Notes: generated from the sequence alone by a model not told the origin. A DNA stretch of 64,000 nucleotides from Lewinellaceae bacterium (GCA_020636405.1 JACJXW010000004.1:744001-808000), one strand, 5' to 3'. Numbered from the stretch's first letter, positions 1-9,758 are shown. Numbers and translations are program-made.

Positions 1-452
1 ATGTACATGTCCCATTTGACTTCAGAAGAAGCCAGCAATTCCCCGTACAGCTCGGCATGATAGCTCACGCCATTGGCATCGGCCACTTCATACGCCCAGA
101 GCCAGACGCCGCCACCCTGATACTCGGGCTGATGGTTGAAGGATTCGAAAAAGGCGAGCGTCGGAATGGCCAGGTGTACCGTCAGCACCGTATTCCACAC
201 CAATACATTGGCGGCGGAGTACCCCCAGTTGTTGATCGTCCTTCCTTCCACCTGTAGCAGGCTATCCGTTGCTCCCGGGTCATCCATTTCGGTGAATGGC
301 TGGAACGGCATCATAAAGGTTTCCGGCGCCGGCAACTGAGGGGCTGCCTTCCCGGCATAGGGGTCGGCGGATTCGGTTATCTCATCCTTTTGACAGGATT
401 GCGTGAAAAATACAGAAAGAACAAGAGCGAAAACAAAGCTTAACTTTTTCAT
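1..452 (-). CDS. Partial gene: lipoprotein of unknown function (N-terminal part)
   Basis: An open frame starts at ATG 452 on the minus strand and runs off the left edge with no stop, so about 150 residues of the N-terminus are visible. It begins MKKLSFVFALVLSVFFTQSC, a lipoprotein signal peptide with a lipobox-like Cys at residue 20, and continues with a Pro-rich linker. The rest is rich in Trp, Gly and Tyr and reads like a beta-rich extracellular domain. I do not recognise the family. The mature protein is expected to be anchored in a membrane, probably the outer membrane. The following gene on this side (GH29) is divergent, so this gene starts its own transcript leftwards. The reading is clear, with no internal stops, but the function is open. 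Confidence 0.75.
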   Translation of the reverse strand, partial: MKKLSFVFALVLSVFFTQSCQKDEITESADPYAGKAAPQLPAPETFMMPFQPFTEMDDPGATDSLLQVEGRTINNWGYSAANVLVWNTVLTVHLAIPTLAFFESFNHQPEYQGGGVWLWAYEVADANGVSYHAELYGELLASSEVKWDMY

Positions 453-794
453 TAGATTGAATCTTTTGGTTTAGAAAACGAGCTTGTCCGGAAGCCGGAT
501 TTGGAAGCGAAAACATACATAGGCTCAAAATTGCCGGCCGAACAACGCTACTAATCCCCTAAACGAGAGTCCGTAGTTAAACCCTACCCTGAGCAGGCGA
601 TTTTTTTCGGACGCTGCCCAGTGGCAGTTGGAGGCCGGTAAGTTTCCCGATAAAAGCAGGCCCGGCAGCGAAGGGCGAGAACAGCTTTTTCCGGCCCGGA
701 CAGGTGGAGGAGAGCTACTGGGAATTGTGATTTTTCGGGGTGTTTTGCGTATCATTGGGGTTTAAGTGATGTTTTGGTTACAACTCCGTTTGAT
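453..794. other. Intergenic region between divergent lipoprotein and fucosidase genes
   Basis: About 340 bp without a convincing gene. A short minus-strand frame at 525-755 has no recognisable features. A weak Bacteroidota-like promoter for the fucosidase may be TTG at 725-727 with TATCATTG at 750-757, which differs by one base from TAnnTTTG and has a long 22-nt spacer. No terminator is expected here because the flanking genes diverge. Confidence 0.3.
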
Positions 795-2276
795 ATGAAA
801 AAATACTGCCTGCTCGCTTTGTTGCTGCTCGCCGGCCCCGGGCTCTTTGCCCAGCCCATCCACGAAGAAGAACGCTATGTGCCGGAGACCGACCCGCTGG
901 TGCTGGCCAAGCTGGAAGAGTGGCAAAACCTGAAGTTCGGCCTGCTGATGCACTGGGGAGCCTACAGCCAGTGGGGCATCGTGGAATCCTGGTCGCTGTG
1001 CCCGGAAGATTACGGATGGTGCGAACGCAAAAAAGGGGAGAACCCCCAAAATTACTACGCCTATAAACAGGAGTACGAAGGGCTGCAGAAGACCTTCAAC
1101 CCCACGCAGTTCGAGCCCGAAAAATGGGCCGGGGCCGCCAGGGCCGCCGGCATGAAGTACGTCGTCTTCACCACTAAGCATCACGACGGTTTCTGCATGT
1201 TCGATACCAGGTATACCAATTACAAAGTAACCGGCCCGGAATCGCCCTTCCGAACCAACCCCCGGGCCAATATCACCCGGTCCATCTTCGATGCCTTCCG
1301 GGCGGAGGGCCTCTGGACGGGGGCCTATTTTTCCAAACCCGACTGGCACAACGAAAACTACTGGGACCCTTATTTCCCCCCTTTTGACCGCAATGTAAAC
1401 TACGACCCGAAACTTTATCCCGACAAGTGGGAAAAATACGTGCAGTTCACCCACAATCAGATCCTGGAGCTGGTATCGGACTATGGAAAGGTCGATATCC
1501 TTTGGCTCGACGGCGGCTGGGTGAAAAAACGCTCGGAAGAGAACGTGAACGAAAACTACCAGGGGAAGTTTGAAGAGGCCGGCGCCGGAGGTTTCATCAA
1601 ACACCGGATCGTGGATCAGGATATCCGCATGGACGAACTGGTGGCCCGGGCCCGGGAGAAACAACCCGGCCTGATCGTCGTCGACCGGGCTGTGCACGGC
1701 AAAAACCAGAACTACCTCACTCCCGAGAACCGGGTGCCTGAGAAGGCGTTGCCTTACCCCTGGGAGTCCTGCATCATTTCCGGCGGCGGCTGGGCCCATA
1801 CGCCCAACGCCAAATACATGAGCGGCCGCGAGGGCATCCACCTGCTGGTGGATATCGTAGCCAAAGGGGGGAACCTGTTGCTCAATATTGCTCCCACGCC
1901 GGAGGGCACTTTCCAGCAGGGCGCCTATGATCTTTTGAAAGAATACGCCGACTGGATGGACGTAAACGGTTCTGCCATCTACAATAGCCGGGCGATCGCT
2001 CCCTTCAAGGAAAACAACATCGCTATGGTGCGGCACCCCGACGGCAGTATGGCCTTCTTATACCTGGCGGCGGAAGGGGAGGAGGAACTGCCTGAGGCGT
2101 TCACCATCACTTCCCACCAGCCGGTGCAGGGCGCTGAAGTCACTCTTCTCGGCGCCAAAGGGGTGCTGAAATGGAAAAAAGAGGGCGCCGGGTTTAAGGT
2201 TTTCTTTCCTGAAAAATTGAGAAAGAACCCACCCTGCCGTTATGCCTGGACCATCAGGGTGTCACAGGTCAATTGA
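795..2276 (+). CDS. Secreted alpha-L-fucosidase, glycoside hydrolase family 29
   Basis: This enzyme hydrolyses alpha-L-fucosidic bonds in the periplasm or outside the cell. I place the start at ATG 795, giving 493 aa, because it begins directly with a clean signal peptide (MKKYCLLALLLLAGPGLFAQ). Family signatures are visible in order: KFGLLMHWGAYSQWG near the mature N-terminus, the HHDGFCMFDT motif, and DILWLDGGW, whose Asp239 fits the GH29 nucleophile. The C-terminal 100 residues look like the usual small beta-sandwich. The length is typical of the family. Its last 8 bp overlap the convergent gene at 2269. A sulfatase lies just downstream on the same strand, so the pair would suit sulfated, fucose-bearing glycans; that link is inferred from position only. 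Confidence 0.9.
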   Translation: MKKYCLLALLLLAGPGLFAQPIHEEERYVPETDPLVLAKLEEWQNLKFGLLMHWGAYSQWGIVESWSLCPEDYGWCERKKGENPQNYYAYKQEYEGLQKTFNPTQFEPEKWAGAARAAGMKYVVFTTKHHDGFCMFDTRYTNYKVTGPESPFRTNPRANITRSIFDAFRAEGLWTGAYFSKPDWHNENYWDPYFPPFDRNVNYDPKLYPDKWEKYVQFTHNQILELVSDYGKVDILWLDGGWVKKRSEENVNENYQGKFEEAGAGGFIKHRIVDQDIRMDELVARAREKQPGLIVVDRAVHGKNQNYLTPENRVPEKALPYPWESCIISGGGWAHTPNAKYMSGREGIHLLVDIVAKGGNLLLNIAPTPEGTFQQGAYDLLKEYADWMDVNGSAIYNSRAIAPFKENNIAMVRHPDGSMAFLYLAAEGEEELPEAFTITSHQPVQGAEVTLLGAKGVLKWKKEGAGFKVFFPEKLRKNPPCRYAWTIRVSQVN

Positions 2277-2772
2277 AAAACCAGCCTATGCTCAACCCCC
2301 CGCGAAAGCGGAGTTCCGCCTTTTCCTCCGAGAAGGTATCCTGAGTGGGGTCCAGGAGCAGGTAGGGGAACAGGCCCGCAGCGACAAAGGCGGATCCGGA
2401 TGCCGGTTGGTAACGGTAGCCCAACCCCAGGACGAGGTCCAGCAGTAGGTCGGAATCGTCGCGGTTCCAGAAGCGCAGGCCTTTCGAGTAGGGCGTGAGT
2501 GCAAGGGTGATCTCCGGATGGTGGTTGCTGCCGCCCAGAAGGAAAGCGGCGCCTACCGGTATCGCCAGATCCTCTCCCCAGATGCCGCCGCCTGCCCGGA
2601 GGTAGCCGGCCGCCTTTTCGGTGGCAAAGAGGCGCCGGGTATAGTTGAGCGAGTAGTGAGGTGCAGCACCGCCGGCTTCCAGGAATATCCCCTGCAGCGC
2701 CTGTGCGTTTAGAGGCTGGCTGAAGAACAACAACAGAAAGGCGAAGAGGAGGAATATCCGCGAGAGGGCCAT
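2269..2772 (-). CDS. Small secreted protein, possible outer-membrane beta-barrel
   Basis: A 167-aa protein with a clear signal peptide (MALSRIFLLFAFLLLFFSQ, cleavage after NAQA). The mature part alternates hydrophobic and polar residues in strands separated by Gly and Tyr (for example LDLVLGLGYRYQ and GLFPYLLLDP). It ends in Trp-Phe-Phe-Asn, close to the aromatic C-terminus common in outer-membrane barrels. At about 145 mature residues it would be a small, six- to eight-strand barrel. The family is not recognised. It is convergent with, and overlaps by 8 bp, the fucosidase gene and is divergent from the sulfatase, with 39 bp to that start. The coding frame is well supported; the barrel reading is an inference. 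Confidence 0.7.
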   Translation of the reverse strand: MALSRIFLLFAFLLLFFSQPLNAQALQGIFLEAGGAAPHYSLNYTRRLFATEKAAGYLRAGGGIWGEDLAIPVGAAFLLGGSNHHPEITLALTPYSKGLRFWNRDDSDLLLDLVLGLGYRYQPASGSAFVAAGLFPYLLLDPTQDTFSEEKAELRFRGGLSIGWFFN

Positions 2773-2811
2773 GAGTATAAATTATGATTGATGCGAATAT
2801 AAGTTTTGGAT

Positions 2812-4362
2812 ATGAAAAAGCATGGGTTTATTGGATTTCTCCTGTTGATCGGTATTCCAGTTTTAGTAATGGCTCAGCCCGAACCTGCCTCGAAGAAACC
2901 GAACATCATCTACATTCTCGCTGATGACCTCGGCTACGGCGAGCTGGGCGCCTACGGCCAGCAGCTTATCGAGACCCCGAACATCGATGCGCTCGCCCGT
3001 GAGGGCCTGCGGTTCACACAGCACTATTCCGGCGCCCCGGTCTGTGCGCCTGCCCGCTGTGTGCTGATGACGGGCCAACACACCGGCCATGCCCACATTC
3101 GCGGCAATGACGAATGGGGAGAACGAGGTAAAGTATGGGACTATCAGGCCATGTTCGACGATCCTTTCCTGGAGGGCCAACGCCCATTGCCCGACAGCGT
3201 GGTGACCGTTGCCGAGAGGTTGCAGGCGGCGGGTTACGCTACGGGCAGCGTTGGCAAATGGGGGCTGGGGGCGCCCACAACCGAAGGCGTACCCAATAAA
3301 CAAGGCTTCGATTTCTTCTTCGGGTACAATTGCCAGCGGCAGGCCCATACCTACTACCCCCTGCACCTTTGGAAAAATGAAGAACGGGTGTTGCTCGGCA
3401 ATAAGGCGGTACCTCCACACAGCAACCTGGCGGAAGGAGCTGGCCCACGTGATCCCGAAAGTTACGTCGACTTCGAACTCGATGTTTATGCTCCTGCCCT
3501 TATGCAGGAGGAGGCCCTGGACTTCATGGAGCGCAACAAAGAACGGCCGTTCTTCCTCTATTATGCATCGCCCATCCCCCACTTGCCGTTGCAGGCGCCC
3601 CGGCATTGGGTGGAATACTATCAGAAAAAACTGGGGCCGGAAGAACCCTATACCGGAACGAGCTATTTTCCCAACCGAACGCCCCGGGCTACCTATGCGG
3701 CTATGATCTCTTACCTCGACCAGCAGGTGGGCGAGCTGGTGGCCAAATTGAAAGAAATGGGCCTATACGAAAATACCCTCATCCTCTTTTCCAGTGACAA
3801 TGGCCCGTCCTACACCGGGGGCGTCGACGCGGAATTCTTCAACAGCGCCGGCCCTTTCCGGGAAGGTTACGGTTATACCAAAGGCTTTGTCCATGAAGGG
3901 GGCATTCGCGTGCCGATGATCGCCTGTTGGGCCGGGCATATAGAACCAGGCCGTACCACCGATCACCTCTCCGTCTTTTACGATGTGTTGCCGACCCTCT
4001 GTGAGATAGCCGGAGCTCCAGTGCCCTCGGGTACCGACGGCATCAGCTTTCTACCCACTCTGCTCGGACAAACGCAGAAGCAACACGACTACCTGTACTG
4101 GGAATTCCCGGAGTACAAGGGACAGCAGGCCGTGCGGATGGGCCCCTGGAAGGGAATCCGCAAAAATTTACAGGAAGGAAATACGGACATCGAACTGTAC
4201 AATCTGGTAACGGATATACAGGAGGAGGTAAATGTAGCCTCCGGGCATCCCGAAGTGGTGGAGCAGATCCGTGCGATCCTGGCTGCAGCACATGAACCTG
4301 CCGCTTTGGATCGGTTTAGAATGGAAGCTCTGGGGGATGCCCGGAGGGAGATTAAAGATTAG
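2812..4362 (+). CDS. Secreted sulfatase (formylglycine-dependent, S1 family)
   Basis: A type I sulfatase of 516 aa that would remove sulfate esters from a sugar or glycan. I choose ATG 2812 over the TTG two codons upstream, because the signal peptide then begins MKKHGFIGF and ends before AQPEP. The metal-binding start KPNIIYILADDLGYGELG is followed by VCAPARCVLMTG, with Cys78 in the C-x-P/A-x-R context that is oxidised to formylglycine. The segment LFSSDNGP supplies further metal ligands. The C-terminal part has the usual EFPEYKGQQAVRMGPWK motif. Substrate cannot be read from the sequence. It follows the fucosidase and faces the aldose epimerase gene. No anaerobic or FGE-type maturase gene is in the window. 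Confidence 0.9.
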   Translation: MKKHGFIGFLLLIGIPVLVMAQPEPASKKPNIIYILADDLGYGELGAYGQQLIETPNIDALAREGLRFTQHYSGAPVCAPARCVLMTGQHTGHAHIRGNDEWGERGKVWDYQAMFDDPFLEGQRPLPDSVVTVAERLQAAGYATGSVGKWGLGAPTTEGVPNKQGFDFFFGYNCQRQAHTYYPLHLWKNEERVLLGNKAVPPHSNLAEGAGPRDPESYVDFELDVYAPALMQEEALDFMERNKERPFFLYYASPIPHLPLQAPRHWVEYYQKKLGPEEPYTGTSYFPNRTPRATYAAMISYLDQQVGELVAKLKEMGLYENTLILFSSDNGPSYTGGVDAEFFNSAGPFREGYGYTKGFVHEGGIRVPMIACWAGHIEPGRTTDHLSVFYDVLPTLCEIAGAPVPSGTDGISFLPTLLGQTQKQHDYLYWEFPEYKGQQAVRMGPWKGIRKNLQEGNTDIELYNLVTDIQEEVNVASGHPEVVEQIRAILAAAHEPAALDRFRMEALGDARREIKD

Positions 4363-4373
4363 TCAGTTATCCA

Positions 4374-5528
4374 TTACTTTACCGAGAAGCGGTACACTGT
4401 CTTGGTTTCGTACTTGTCTCCCGGACGCAATACCGTCGAAGGGAATTCCGCCTGGTTGGGGGAGTCGGGGTAGTGCTGGGTTTCCAGGCAGAAGCCGGTG
4501 CGGTGGGCATAGGCGACGCCTCCCTTGCCAATATTGCTGCCATCCAGGAAATTACCGCAGTAGAATTGGATGCCAGGCTCGGTGGTCAGCACCTCCATGA
4601 ACCGGCCGGTGGTCGGCTCGTAGGCGGTAGCTGCATTTTCCAACCCCTGTCTTTCCCGATTGAGTACGAAGTTGTGGTCATAACCCTGGCCGAACCGGAG
4701 CTGCTCATTATCTGCGTTCACGCGTTCGCCGATGGCCGTGGCGGTGCGGAAATCGAAAGGGGTGCCTTCCACCGGGCGCAATTCGCCGGTGGGGATCAGG
4801 GTGCTGTCTACAGGAGTGAAATAGTCCGCTTTTATCATCAGCTCGTGGCCAAGGATGTCTCCCTTGCCAGCGCCTTTCAGGTTGAAATAAGTATGGTTGG
4901 TCAGGTTGACGATGGTCGGCTGGCTGGTTGTGGCTTCGTATTCGATCAGCAACTCATTGTTATCGTTGAGCAGGTAGCGTACCGTTACGTTCAGGTTGCC
5001 TGGATAGCCTTCTTCTCCGTCCGGGCTGGCCCGGCTGAGTTCCACGCCCACATAACCTTCTTTTGCCGCTTCTTTGGCTTGCCAGAGGTGCTTGTGGAAA
5101 CCCATCGGGCCACCGTGCAGGGCATTGGCGCCGTTATTAGTGGCCAGGGTGTATTCCTTTCCGTCGATAGTGAATTTGCCCCCGGCGATGCGGTTGCCGT
5201 AGCGTCCGATGATGGCGCCGAAGTAGGGATGGTCCTTCTGATAATCCTCCAGTTTGTCAAAGCCCAGGGTGACATCGTCGAGCTGCCCGCTTTTGTCGGG
5301 TACCAACAGCCGGGTGATGATGCCGCCGTAATTGGTGATCTCCACCTGCATACCGTTCTTGTTCCTGAGGGTGTACAGTTTTGCCGTTCCTTCCTCCGTT
5401 TGTCCGAAATCGGTTTCTTCCAGGGACAGAGCGGCTTCCGGCTCCTCGTTTTGCTGTGGGCTGCTGTTTTTGCAGGCAAAAGCAAAGAAAAGCAAGGCGA
5501 TAAAGGGAAAGTAGGTACTGGATCTCAT
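4374..5528 (-). CDS. galM: Aldose 1-epimerase (mutarotase), lipoprotein
   Basis: Interconverts the alpha and beta anomers of an aldose, here most likely arabinose or galactose. The 384-aa protein begins MRSSTYFPFIALLFFAFACK, a lipoprotein signal with Cys19, so it should act in the periplasm or at the outer membrane rather than the cytoplasm. Family motifs are visible: NGANALHGG carries one catalytic His, NLTNHTYFNL the second His, and FCLETQHYPDSPN holds the catalytic Glu. It is the last gene of the arabinose run, 95 bp after araA, which supports a role in presenting the right anomer to the transporter or isomerase. It converges with the sulfatase gene with only 11 bp between stops. Confidence 0.88.
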   Translation of the reverse strand: MRSSTYFPFIALLFFAFACKNSSPQQNEEPEAALSLEETDFGQTEEGTAKLYTLRNKNGMQVEITNYGGIITRLLVPDKSGQLDDVTLGFDKLEDYQKDHPYFGAIIGRYGNRIAGGKFTIDGKEYTLATNNGANALHGGPMGFHKHLWQAKEAAKEGYVGVELSRASPDGEEGYPGNLNVTVRYLLNDNNELLIEYEATTSQPTIVNLTNHTYFNLKGAGKGDILGHELMIKADYFTPVDSTLIPTGELRPVEGTPFDFRTATAIGERVNADNEQLRFGQGYDHNFVLNRERQGLENAATAYEPTTGRFMEVLTTEPGIQFYCGNFLDGSNIGKGGVAYAHRTGFCLETQHYPDSPNQAEFPSTVLRPGDKYETKTVYRFSVK

Positions 5529-5623
5529 ATTTATCGTTTTTGATTGTTGGTTTTTGAATACCCCTGCGCCCTCCGAATCGGATTCGGCGGGAGGTATGGC
5601 TCTGCTGGAAGGAAAAAGAAGGA

Positions 5624-7114
5624 CTAACGATAATACATTTCATTCCAGCGCAACTCCTGCCGGAATCGGTGGAGTTGGGCCTGTTCATCGATCAGCAGGT
5701 ATTCGATATTGGCCATTTCCGAAAAGTCTTCCAGGAACTCCGGGGTAAGCGATTGGCTGTAGCAGGTGTGGTGAGCTCCGCCGGCGTAGATCCAGGCGGC
5801 GGCGGCTGTTTGCAAGCCTGGTTTGGGCTTCCACAGCACCCTGGCGACCGGCAGTTTGGGAAGGGCCTGTTCGGGCTCTACTGCTTCAACGGTATTCACC
5901 AGCAGGCGGAACCGGTTGCCCATATCGATCAGGGAGGCGTTGAGGGCCGGGCCGCCGGCAGCGTTGAACACCAGGCGCACCGGATCAGCCTTGCCGCCGA
6001 TGCCCAGCGGATGGATCTCGCAGGAGGGCCTGCCGCTGGCAATGGAGGGGCAGATCTCCAGCATGTGCGCGCCCAGTACCTGATGGTTCCCTGGCTGGAA
6101 GTGGTAGGTGTAATCTTCCATGAAGGAGTTGCCTCCCGGCAAGCCGGCGCCCATTACTTTCATACAACGCACCAGGGCCGCCGTTTTCCAGTCGCCTTCC
6201 GCACCGAAGCCATAGCCGTCAGCCATCAGGCGTTGAACGGCAATGCCCGGAAGCTGTTCCAGTCCGTGCAGGTTCTCAAAGGTGTCGGTAAAGGCCGTGA
6301 AGCCGCCGGCTTCCAGGAAAGTACGCAGGCCGATCTCTATTCTGGCGGCCTCCCGCAGGGAAGCGTGTTTTTTACCTCCCTTTCTCAGCGGCCGGGCCAG
6401 TTCGTATTCCTCCTCGTAAGCTTGTGCCAATTGGCCGATGGCCTTGTCCGAAACGGCGTTCACCATTTTCACCAGGTCGCCCATTCCAAAACCGTTAACC
6501 GAAAAGCCGAACTGTACCTGAGCGGATACTTTATTTCCCTCAGTAACGGCCACCTCCCGCATATTGTCGCCGAAGCGGGCGACTTTCATACCTTGCATAT
6601 CTTTCCAGGCGGCAGCCACCCGCGTCCAGGTGCCTACCCTTTGCACGGCCGCCTCGTCCTGCCAGTGGCCCACCACCACCTTGCGGTTCAGGCCCATGCG
6701 GCTGTTGATGAACCCGAATTCTCTGCCTCCGTGAGCCGACTGGTTCAGGTTCATAAAATCCATATCGATGGAAGGCCAGGGAATGTCCCGGTTGAACTGC
6801 GTGTGCAGGTGCAGCGTAGGTTTTTGAAGTACCTTCAATCCGTTGATCCACATTTTTGCGGGAGAGAAGGTGTGCATCCAGCAAATGAGGCCGATACAGC
6901 TTTCGGAAGTATTGGCCTCCTGGCAGAGGCGGTAGATGGCGTCCGGGGAAGTGAGTACCGGCTTGAATTTCACTTTTACCGGAATGGCTTTCGAGCGGTT
7001 TAGCGCAGCGGCGATCTTTTTGGAGTGTTCCGCCACCTGTTTGAGCGTCTCTTCCCCGTACAGGTGTTGGCTGCCGGTGATGAACCAGGCTTCGTATGAT
7101 TGGAGGTCGATCAT
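5624..7114 (-). CDS. araA: L-arabinose isomerase
   Basis: Converts L-arabinose to L-ribulose in the cytoplasm, the first step of the isomerase pathway. I set the start at ATG 7114, giving 496 aa, because the conserved N-terminus MIDLQSYEAWFITGSQHLYG begins there; E. coli AraA is about 500 aa. The frame extends 15 codons upstream but that part has no family character. Conserved segments include CIGLICWMHTFSPAKMWI, the Glu-containing GAEGDWKTAALVR and GNSFMEDYTYHF, and metal-binding HMLEICPS, all in the expected order. It lies 153 bp downstream of the symporter and 95 bp before galM. The larger upstream gap could hold an internal promoter, but I found no good TAnnTTTG box there. Confidence 0.95.
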   Translation of the reverse strand: MIDLQSYEAWFITGSQHLYGEETLKQVAEHSKKIAAALNRSKAIPVKVKFKPVLTSPDAIYRLCQEANTSESCIGLICWMHTFSPAKMWINGLKVLQKPTLHLHTQFNRDIPWPSIDMDFMNLNQSAHGGREFGFINSRMGLNRKVVVGHWQDEAAVQRVGTWTRVAAAWKDMQGMKVARFGDNMREVAVTEGNKVSAQVQFGFSVNGFGMGDLVKMVNAVSDKAIGQLAQAYEEEYELARPLRKGGKKHASLREAARIEIGLRTFLEAGGFTAFTDTFENLHGLEQLPGIAVQRLMADGYGFGAEGDWKTAALVRCMKVMGAGLPGGNSFMEDYTYHFQPGNHQVLGAHMLEICPSIASGRPSCEIHPLGIGGKADPVRLVFNAAGGPALNASLIDMGNRFRLLVNTVEAVEPEQALPKLPVARVLWKPKPGLQTAAAAWIYAGGAHHTCYSQSLTPEFLEDFSEMANIEYLLIDEQAQLHRFRQELRWNEMYYR

Positions 7115-7267
7115 TTTATGTTTTTTTGAATATACAAACACTGTTCGCCGGGCCAGCATCTTTGCTCCCGGGCAGCCCTAAATGAATCCTTTCCGATCTC
7201 TACTGGCCAGTATGCATCTGTAACAGGAACCGTACCTTTTTCCCGGCTCCTGGAAAAGAAATACCAA

Positions 7268-9022
7268 TTACCCCGTGAAGTACAGGTAAGCCATGATAAT
7301 GAGTACGATCACAACCCCCGACCAGAAGATATCGCCCTTGGTATAACTGGCCCGGTTTTCTGCCTTGTGCTCAGCGGTCATGGTGCCGAAAGTAAGGCCG
7401 CTGATGCGTTCGTACGAAGGCGCTTCGGTGGCGTAGCTGACGGACACCATTACAACAGCACACACAACAAAGATGAGCAGGCTGTAATACTGGAAGAAGA
7501 TGTTGTTGATCACCCAGAAGAAGGAGCCTTCCTCATAGGCAAAACCTTCCATCAAAGCCACCGGGGTGTCGATGGCCAGGCGGAACAGGCCCATGGCGAA
7601 GCCTATACCCAAGGCAGCCAGGCAGCCTTTGGCATTCAGCCGCTTCATGAACACACCGAAGAAGAAGACTACGAAAATGGGAGGGGCCAGATACCCCTGT
7701 ACACTCTGCAGGTAATCGTACAATCCGCGGCTGCCTTGTATGACCGGTATCCACAACAGGCCGATGATTACCATGACGGCCGTAGCGATCCGGCCGATGC
7801 GTACCAGGCTGGCTTCGGAAGCGTTGGGGCGGAACTTGGAGTAAAAGTCCATAGTGAACAAGGTAGAAGAGGCATTGAACACCCCGGCCAGTGAACTCAT
7901 CAGTGCCGCCAACAGGCCGGCGACGACCAGGCCCCTGATGCCAGACGGCAGGACAGAAGCTACCAGTAAAGGAAAAGCCTGCTGAGCGTTGGCGTTGACC
8001 ACTTCACCGTTACTGTCCAGCAGGGCGGCGCTGATGCTTTCCATTTTACCGCTGGCGGCCAGAGCGAAGCAGATCATACCTGGAATGATGAAGATGAAGA
8101 CCGGCAGCAACTTCAGCAGGGCCGCTGCAATGGTACCTCTGCGGGCTTCCGTCAGGTTGGCCGCCCCGAGGGTCCGCTGCACAATGTATTGGTCGGTGCA
8201 CCAGTACCATAGGCCAATGATAGGGGCGCACAGCAGCATGCCCAGCCAGGGATAGTTGTTGTTGAAATACCAGGCCATCTCGGTTTCGTTCCGCACCGGC
8301 GACCAGGTGCCCTCCAGTCCGGCCGGCACGAGCGGCTTCCAGAGGTTGAACTTATCCGAACCGACGATTTCCCTCAGTTCGTCCCATCCGCCCAGCGCAT
8401 CCAGTCCATACCAGGTCACCAGGATGGAGCCCAGGATGAGGATGATGGTTTGGATGGACTCGGTATACGCTACCGCCTTCAACCCCCCCAGAATGGTATA
8501 AGCGCCGGTCAGAATGATGACGAGGATGGACCCGATCCAGAAACTGTTCAGGCCCATGAAACTGAGTTCTGGCATCAATACGCCAAAAACGATACCGCCG
8601 GCGAAGATGCCAACGGCTACCTTAGTAAGCACATAGGCCACCAGGGAGATGAGCGACAGCACTACGCGGGCGGTAGGCGAAAAGCGCCGCTCCAGGAATT
8701 CGGGCATGGTGAAGACCTTGGAGCGCATGTAGAAAGGCGCCAGCACCCACCCGAGGACCAGCAAACACCAGGCGTGCAACTCGTAGTGCGCCATGGCTAC
8801 CCCGTCGGTGGCTCCTGAGCCGGCCAGGCCCACCAGGTGCTCCGAGCCGATATTGGAGGCAAAGATGGAAGCACCCACCACGAACCAGCCCAGGTTGCGC
8901 CCGGCCAGGAAGTATTCGTCGGAGGTGTCCTGCTTCTGTTTGATGACCCACCAGGCGATGCCGAGAATGATCGTGAAATAAGCGAGTATGATTACCCAAT
9001 CGATTGCGGAAAGTACAGTCAT
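7268..9022 (-). CDS. Sodium/sugar symporter, SSS family
   Basis: A 584-aa polytopic inner-membrane protein with about 13-14 hydrophobic segments, typical of SGLT-like sodium:solute symporters. Visible family motifs are DEYFLAGRNLGWFVVGASIF near residue 35, the following SNIGSEHLVGLAGSGA, and the region containing WYWCTDQYIVQRTLGA. The C-terminal helix is followed by a very short tail. It sits between araD (34 bp upstream) and araA (153 bp downstream), so L-arabinose is the likely substrate; specificity is inferred from context only. No SusC/SusD pair is in the window, so outer-membrane uptake must be provided elsewhere. Confidence 0.9.
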   Translation of the reverse strand: MTVLSAIDWVIILAYFTIILGIAWWVIKQKQDTSDEYFLAGRNLGWFVVGASIFASNIGSEHLVGLAGSGATDGVAMAHYELHAWCLLVLGWVLAPFYMRSKVFTMPEFLERRFSPTARVVLSLISLVAYVLTKVAVGIFAGGIVFGVLMPELSFMGLNSFWIGSILVIILTGAYTILGGLKAVAYTESIQTIILILGSILVTWYGLDALGGWDELREIVGSDKFNLWKPLVPAGLEGTWSPVRNETEMAWYFNNNYPWLGMLLCAPIIGLWYWCTDQYIVQRTLGAANLTEARRGTIAAALLKLLPVFIFIIPGMICFALAASGKMESISAALLDSNGEVVNANAQQAFPLLVASVLPSGIRGLVVAGLLAALMSSLAGVFNASSTLFTMDFYSKFRPNASEASLVRIGRIATAVMVIIGLLWIPVIQGSRGLYDYLQSVQGYLAPPIFVVFFFGVFMKRLNAKGCLAALGIGFAMGLFRLAIDTPVALMEGFAYEEGSFFWVINNIFFQYYSLLIFVVCAVVMVSVSYATEAPSYERISGLTFGTMTAEHKAENRASYTKGDIFWSGVVIVLIIMAYLYFTG

Positions 9023-9056
9023 ATTCGTTTTGTTTATAGTTGGTGATAGACTTGGT

Positions 9057-9758
9057 TCATGATTGTCCGTAGTAGGCGCCGGGGCCGTGTTTGCGTTCGT
9101 AGTGCTTTTCGATCAAAGAATCCTTCAGCCGCGGGGCATCCGGGCGGATCTGCCGGGCCAGGTAGGCCATTTTTGCCAGTTCCTCCAGCACGGCGCTGTT
9201 GTAGACGGCTTTTTCCACTGTTTTTCCCCAGGTGAAAGGGGCATGATTGGCGACGAGCACCATTTCTACCTCCTCTGGTTTGAGCCCTCTAGCCGTAAAC
9301 GCTTCCAATATCTGAAATCCGGTTTGATATTCATAATCCCCTTTTATCATTTCGTCGTTCATTACCGGAGCGCAGGGGACGTCGGCCGTCAGGTGGTCGG
9401 CATGGGTTGTTCCGAGGATGGGGATGTCCAGCTGGGCCTGTGCCCAGGCCGTGGCGTAGGTAGAATGCGTATGCACGATGCCGCCGATGTGCTCCCAGTT
9501 CTTGTACAGTACGGCATGGGTCTTGGTATCGGAAGACGGCCGCTTGCTTCCTTCCACGATGTTGTTGTCAAAGTCTACCACCACCATATCTTCCGGGCGC
9601 AGCTCTGCGTAAGGCACACCGCTGGGCTTGATGGCGAAGGCACCTTCCTTTCGGTCGACGGCGCTGGCGTTGCCAAAGGTGAAGAGCACCAGCCCCAGCT
9701 CGGGCAGCTGCATGTTGGCACGGTAGGCGGCTTGTTTAATGGCTTCGAATTTGCTCAT
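9057..9758 (-). CDS. araD: L-ribulose-5-phosphate 4-epimerase
   Basis: Converts L-ribulose 5-phosphate to D-xylulose 5-phosphate, joining the arabinose route to the pentose phosphate pathway. The protein is 233 aa, close to the 231 aa of E. coli AraD. It shows the class II aldolase/epimerase pattern: FTFGNASAVDR near the N-terminus, the phosphate-binding KPSGVPY, the metal-binding His pair in GGIVHTHSTYATAWAQA, and a further His in VLVANHAPFTWG. It is 38 bp downstream of araB and 34 bp upstream of the symporter, so it is very probably co-transcribed with both. Confidence 0.95.
   Translation of the reverse strand: MSKFEAIKQAAYRANMQLPELGLVLFTFGNASAVDRKEGAFAIKPSGVPYAELRPEDMVVVDFDNNIVEGSKRPSSDTKTHAVLYKNWEHIGGIVHTHSTYATAWAQAQLDIPILGTTHADHLTADVPCAPVMNDEMIKGDYEYQTGFQILEAFTARGLKPEEVEMVLVANHAPFTWGKTVEKAVYNSAVLEELAKMAYLARQIRPDAPRLKDSLIEKHYERKHGPGAYYGQS

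Noticed and set aside
762..2036. Minus-strand frame of 424 codons opposite the fucosidase gene
   Set aside because: It is antisense to a well-supported GH29 gene, with low-complexity His/Gly/Pro composition typical of shadow frames in GC-rich DNA.
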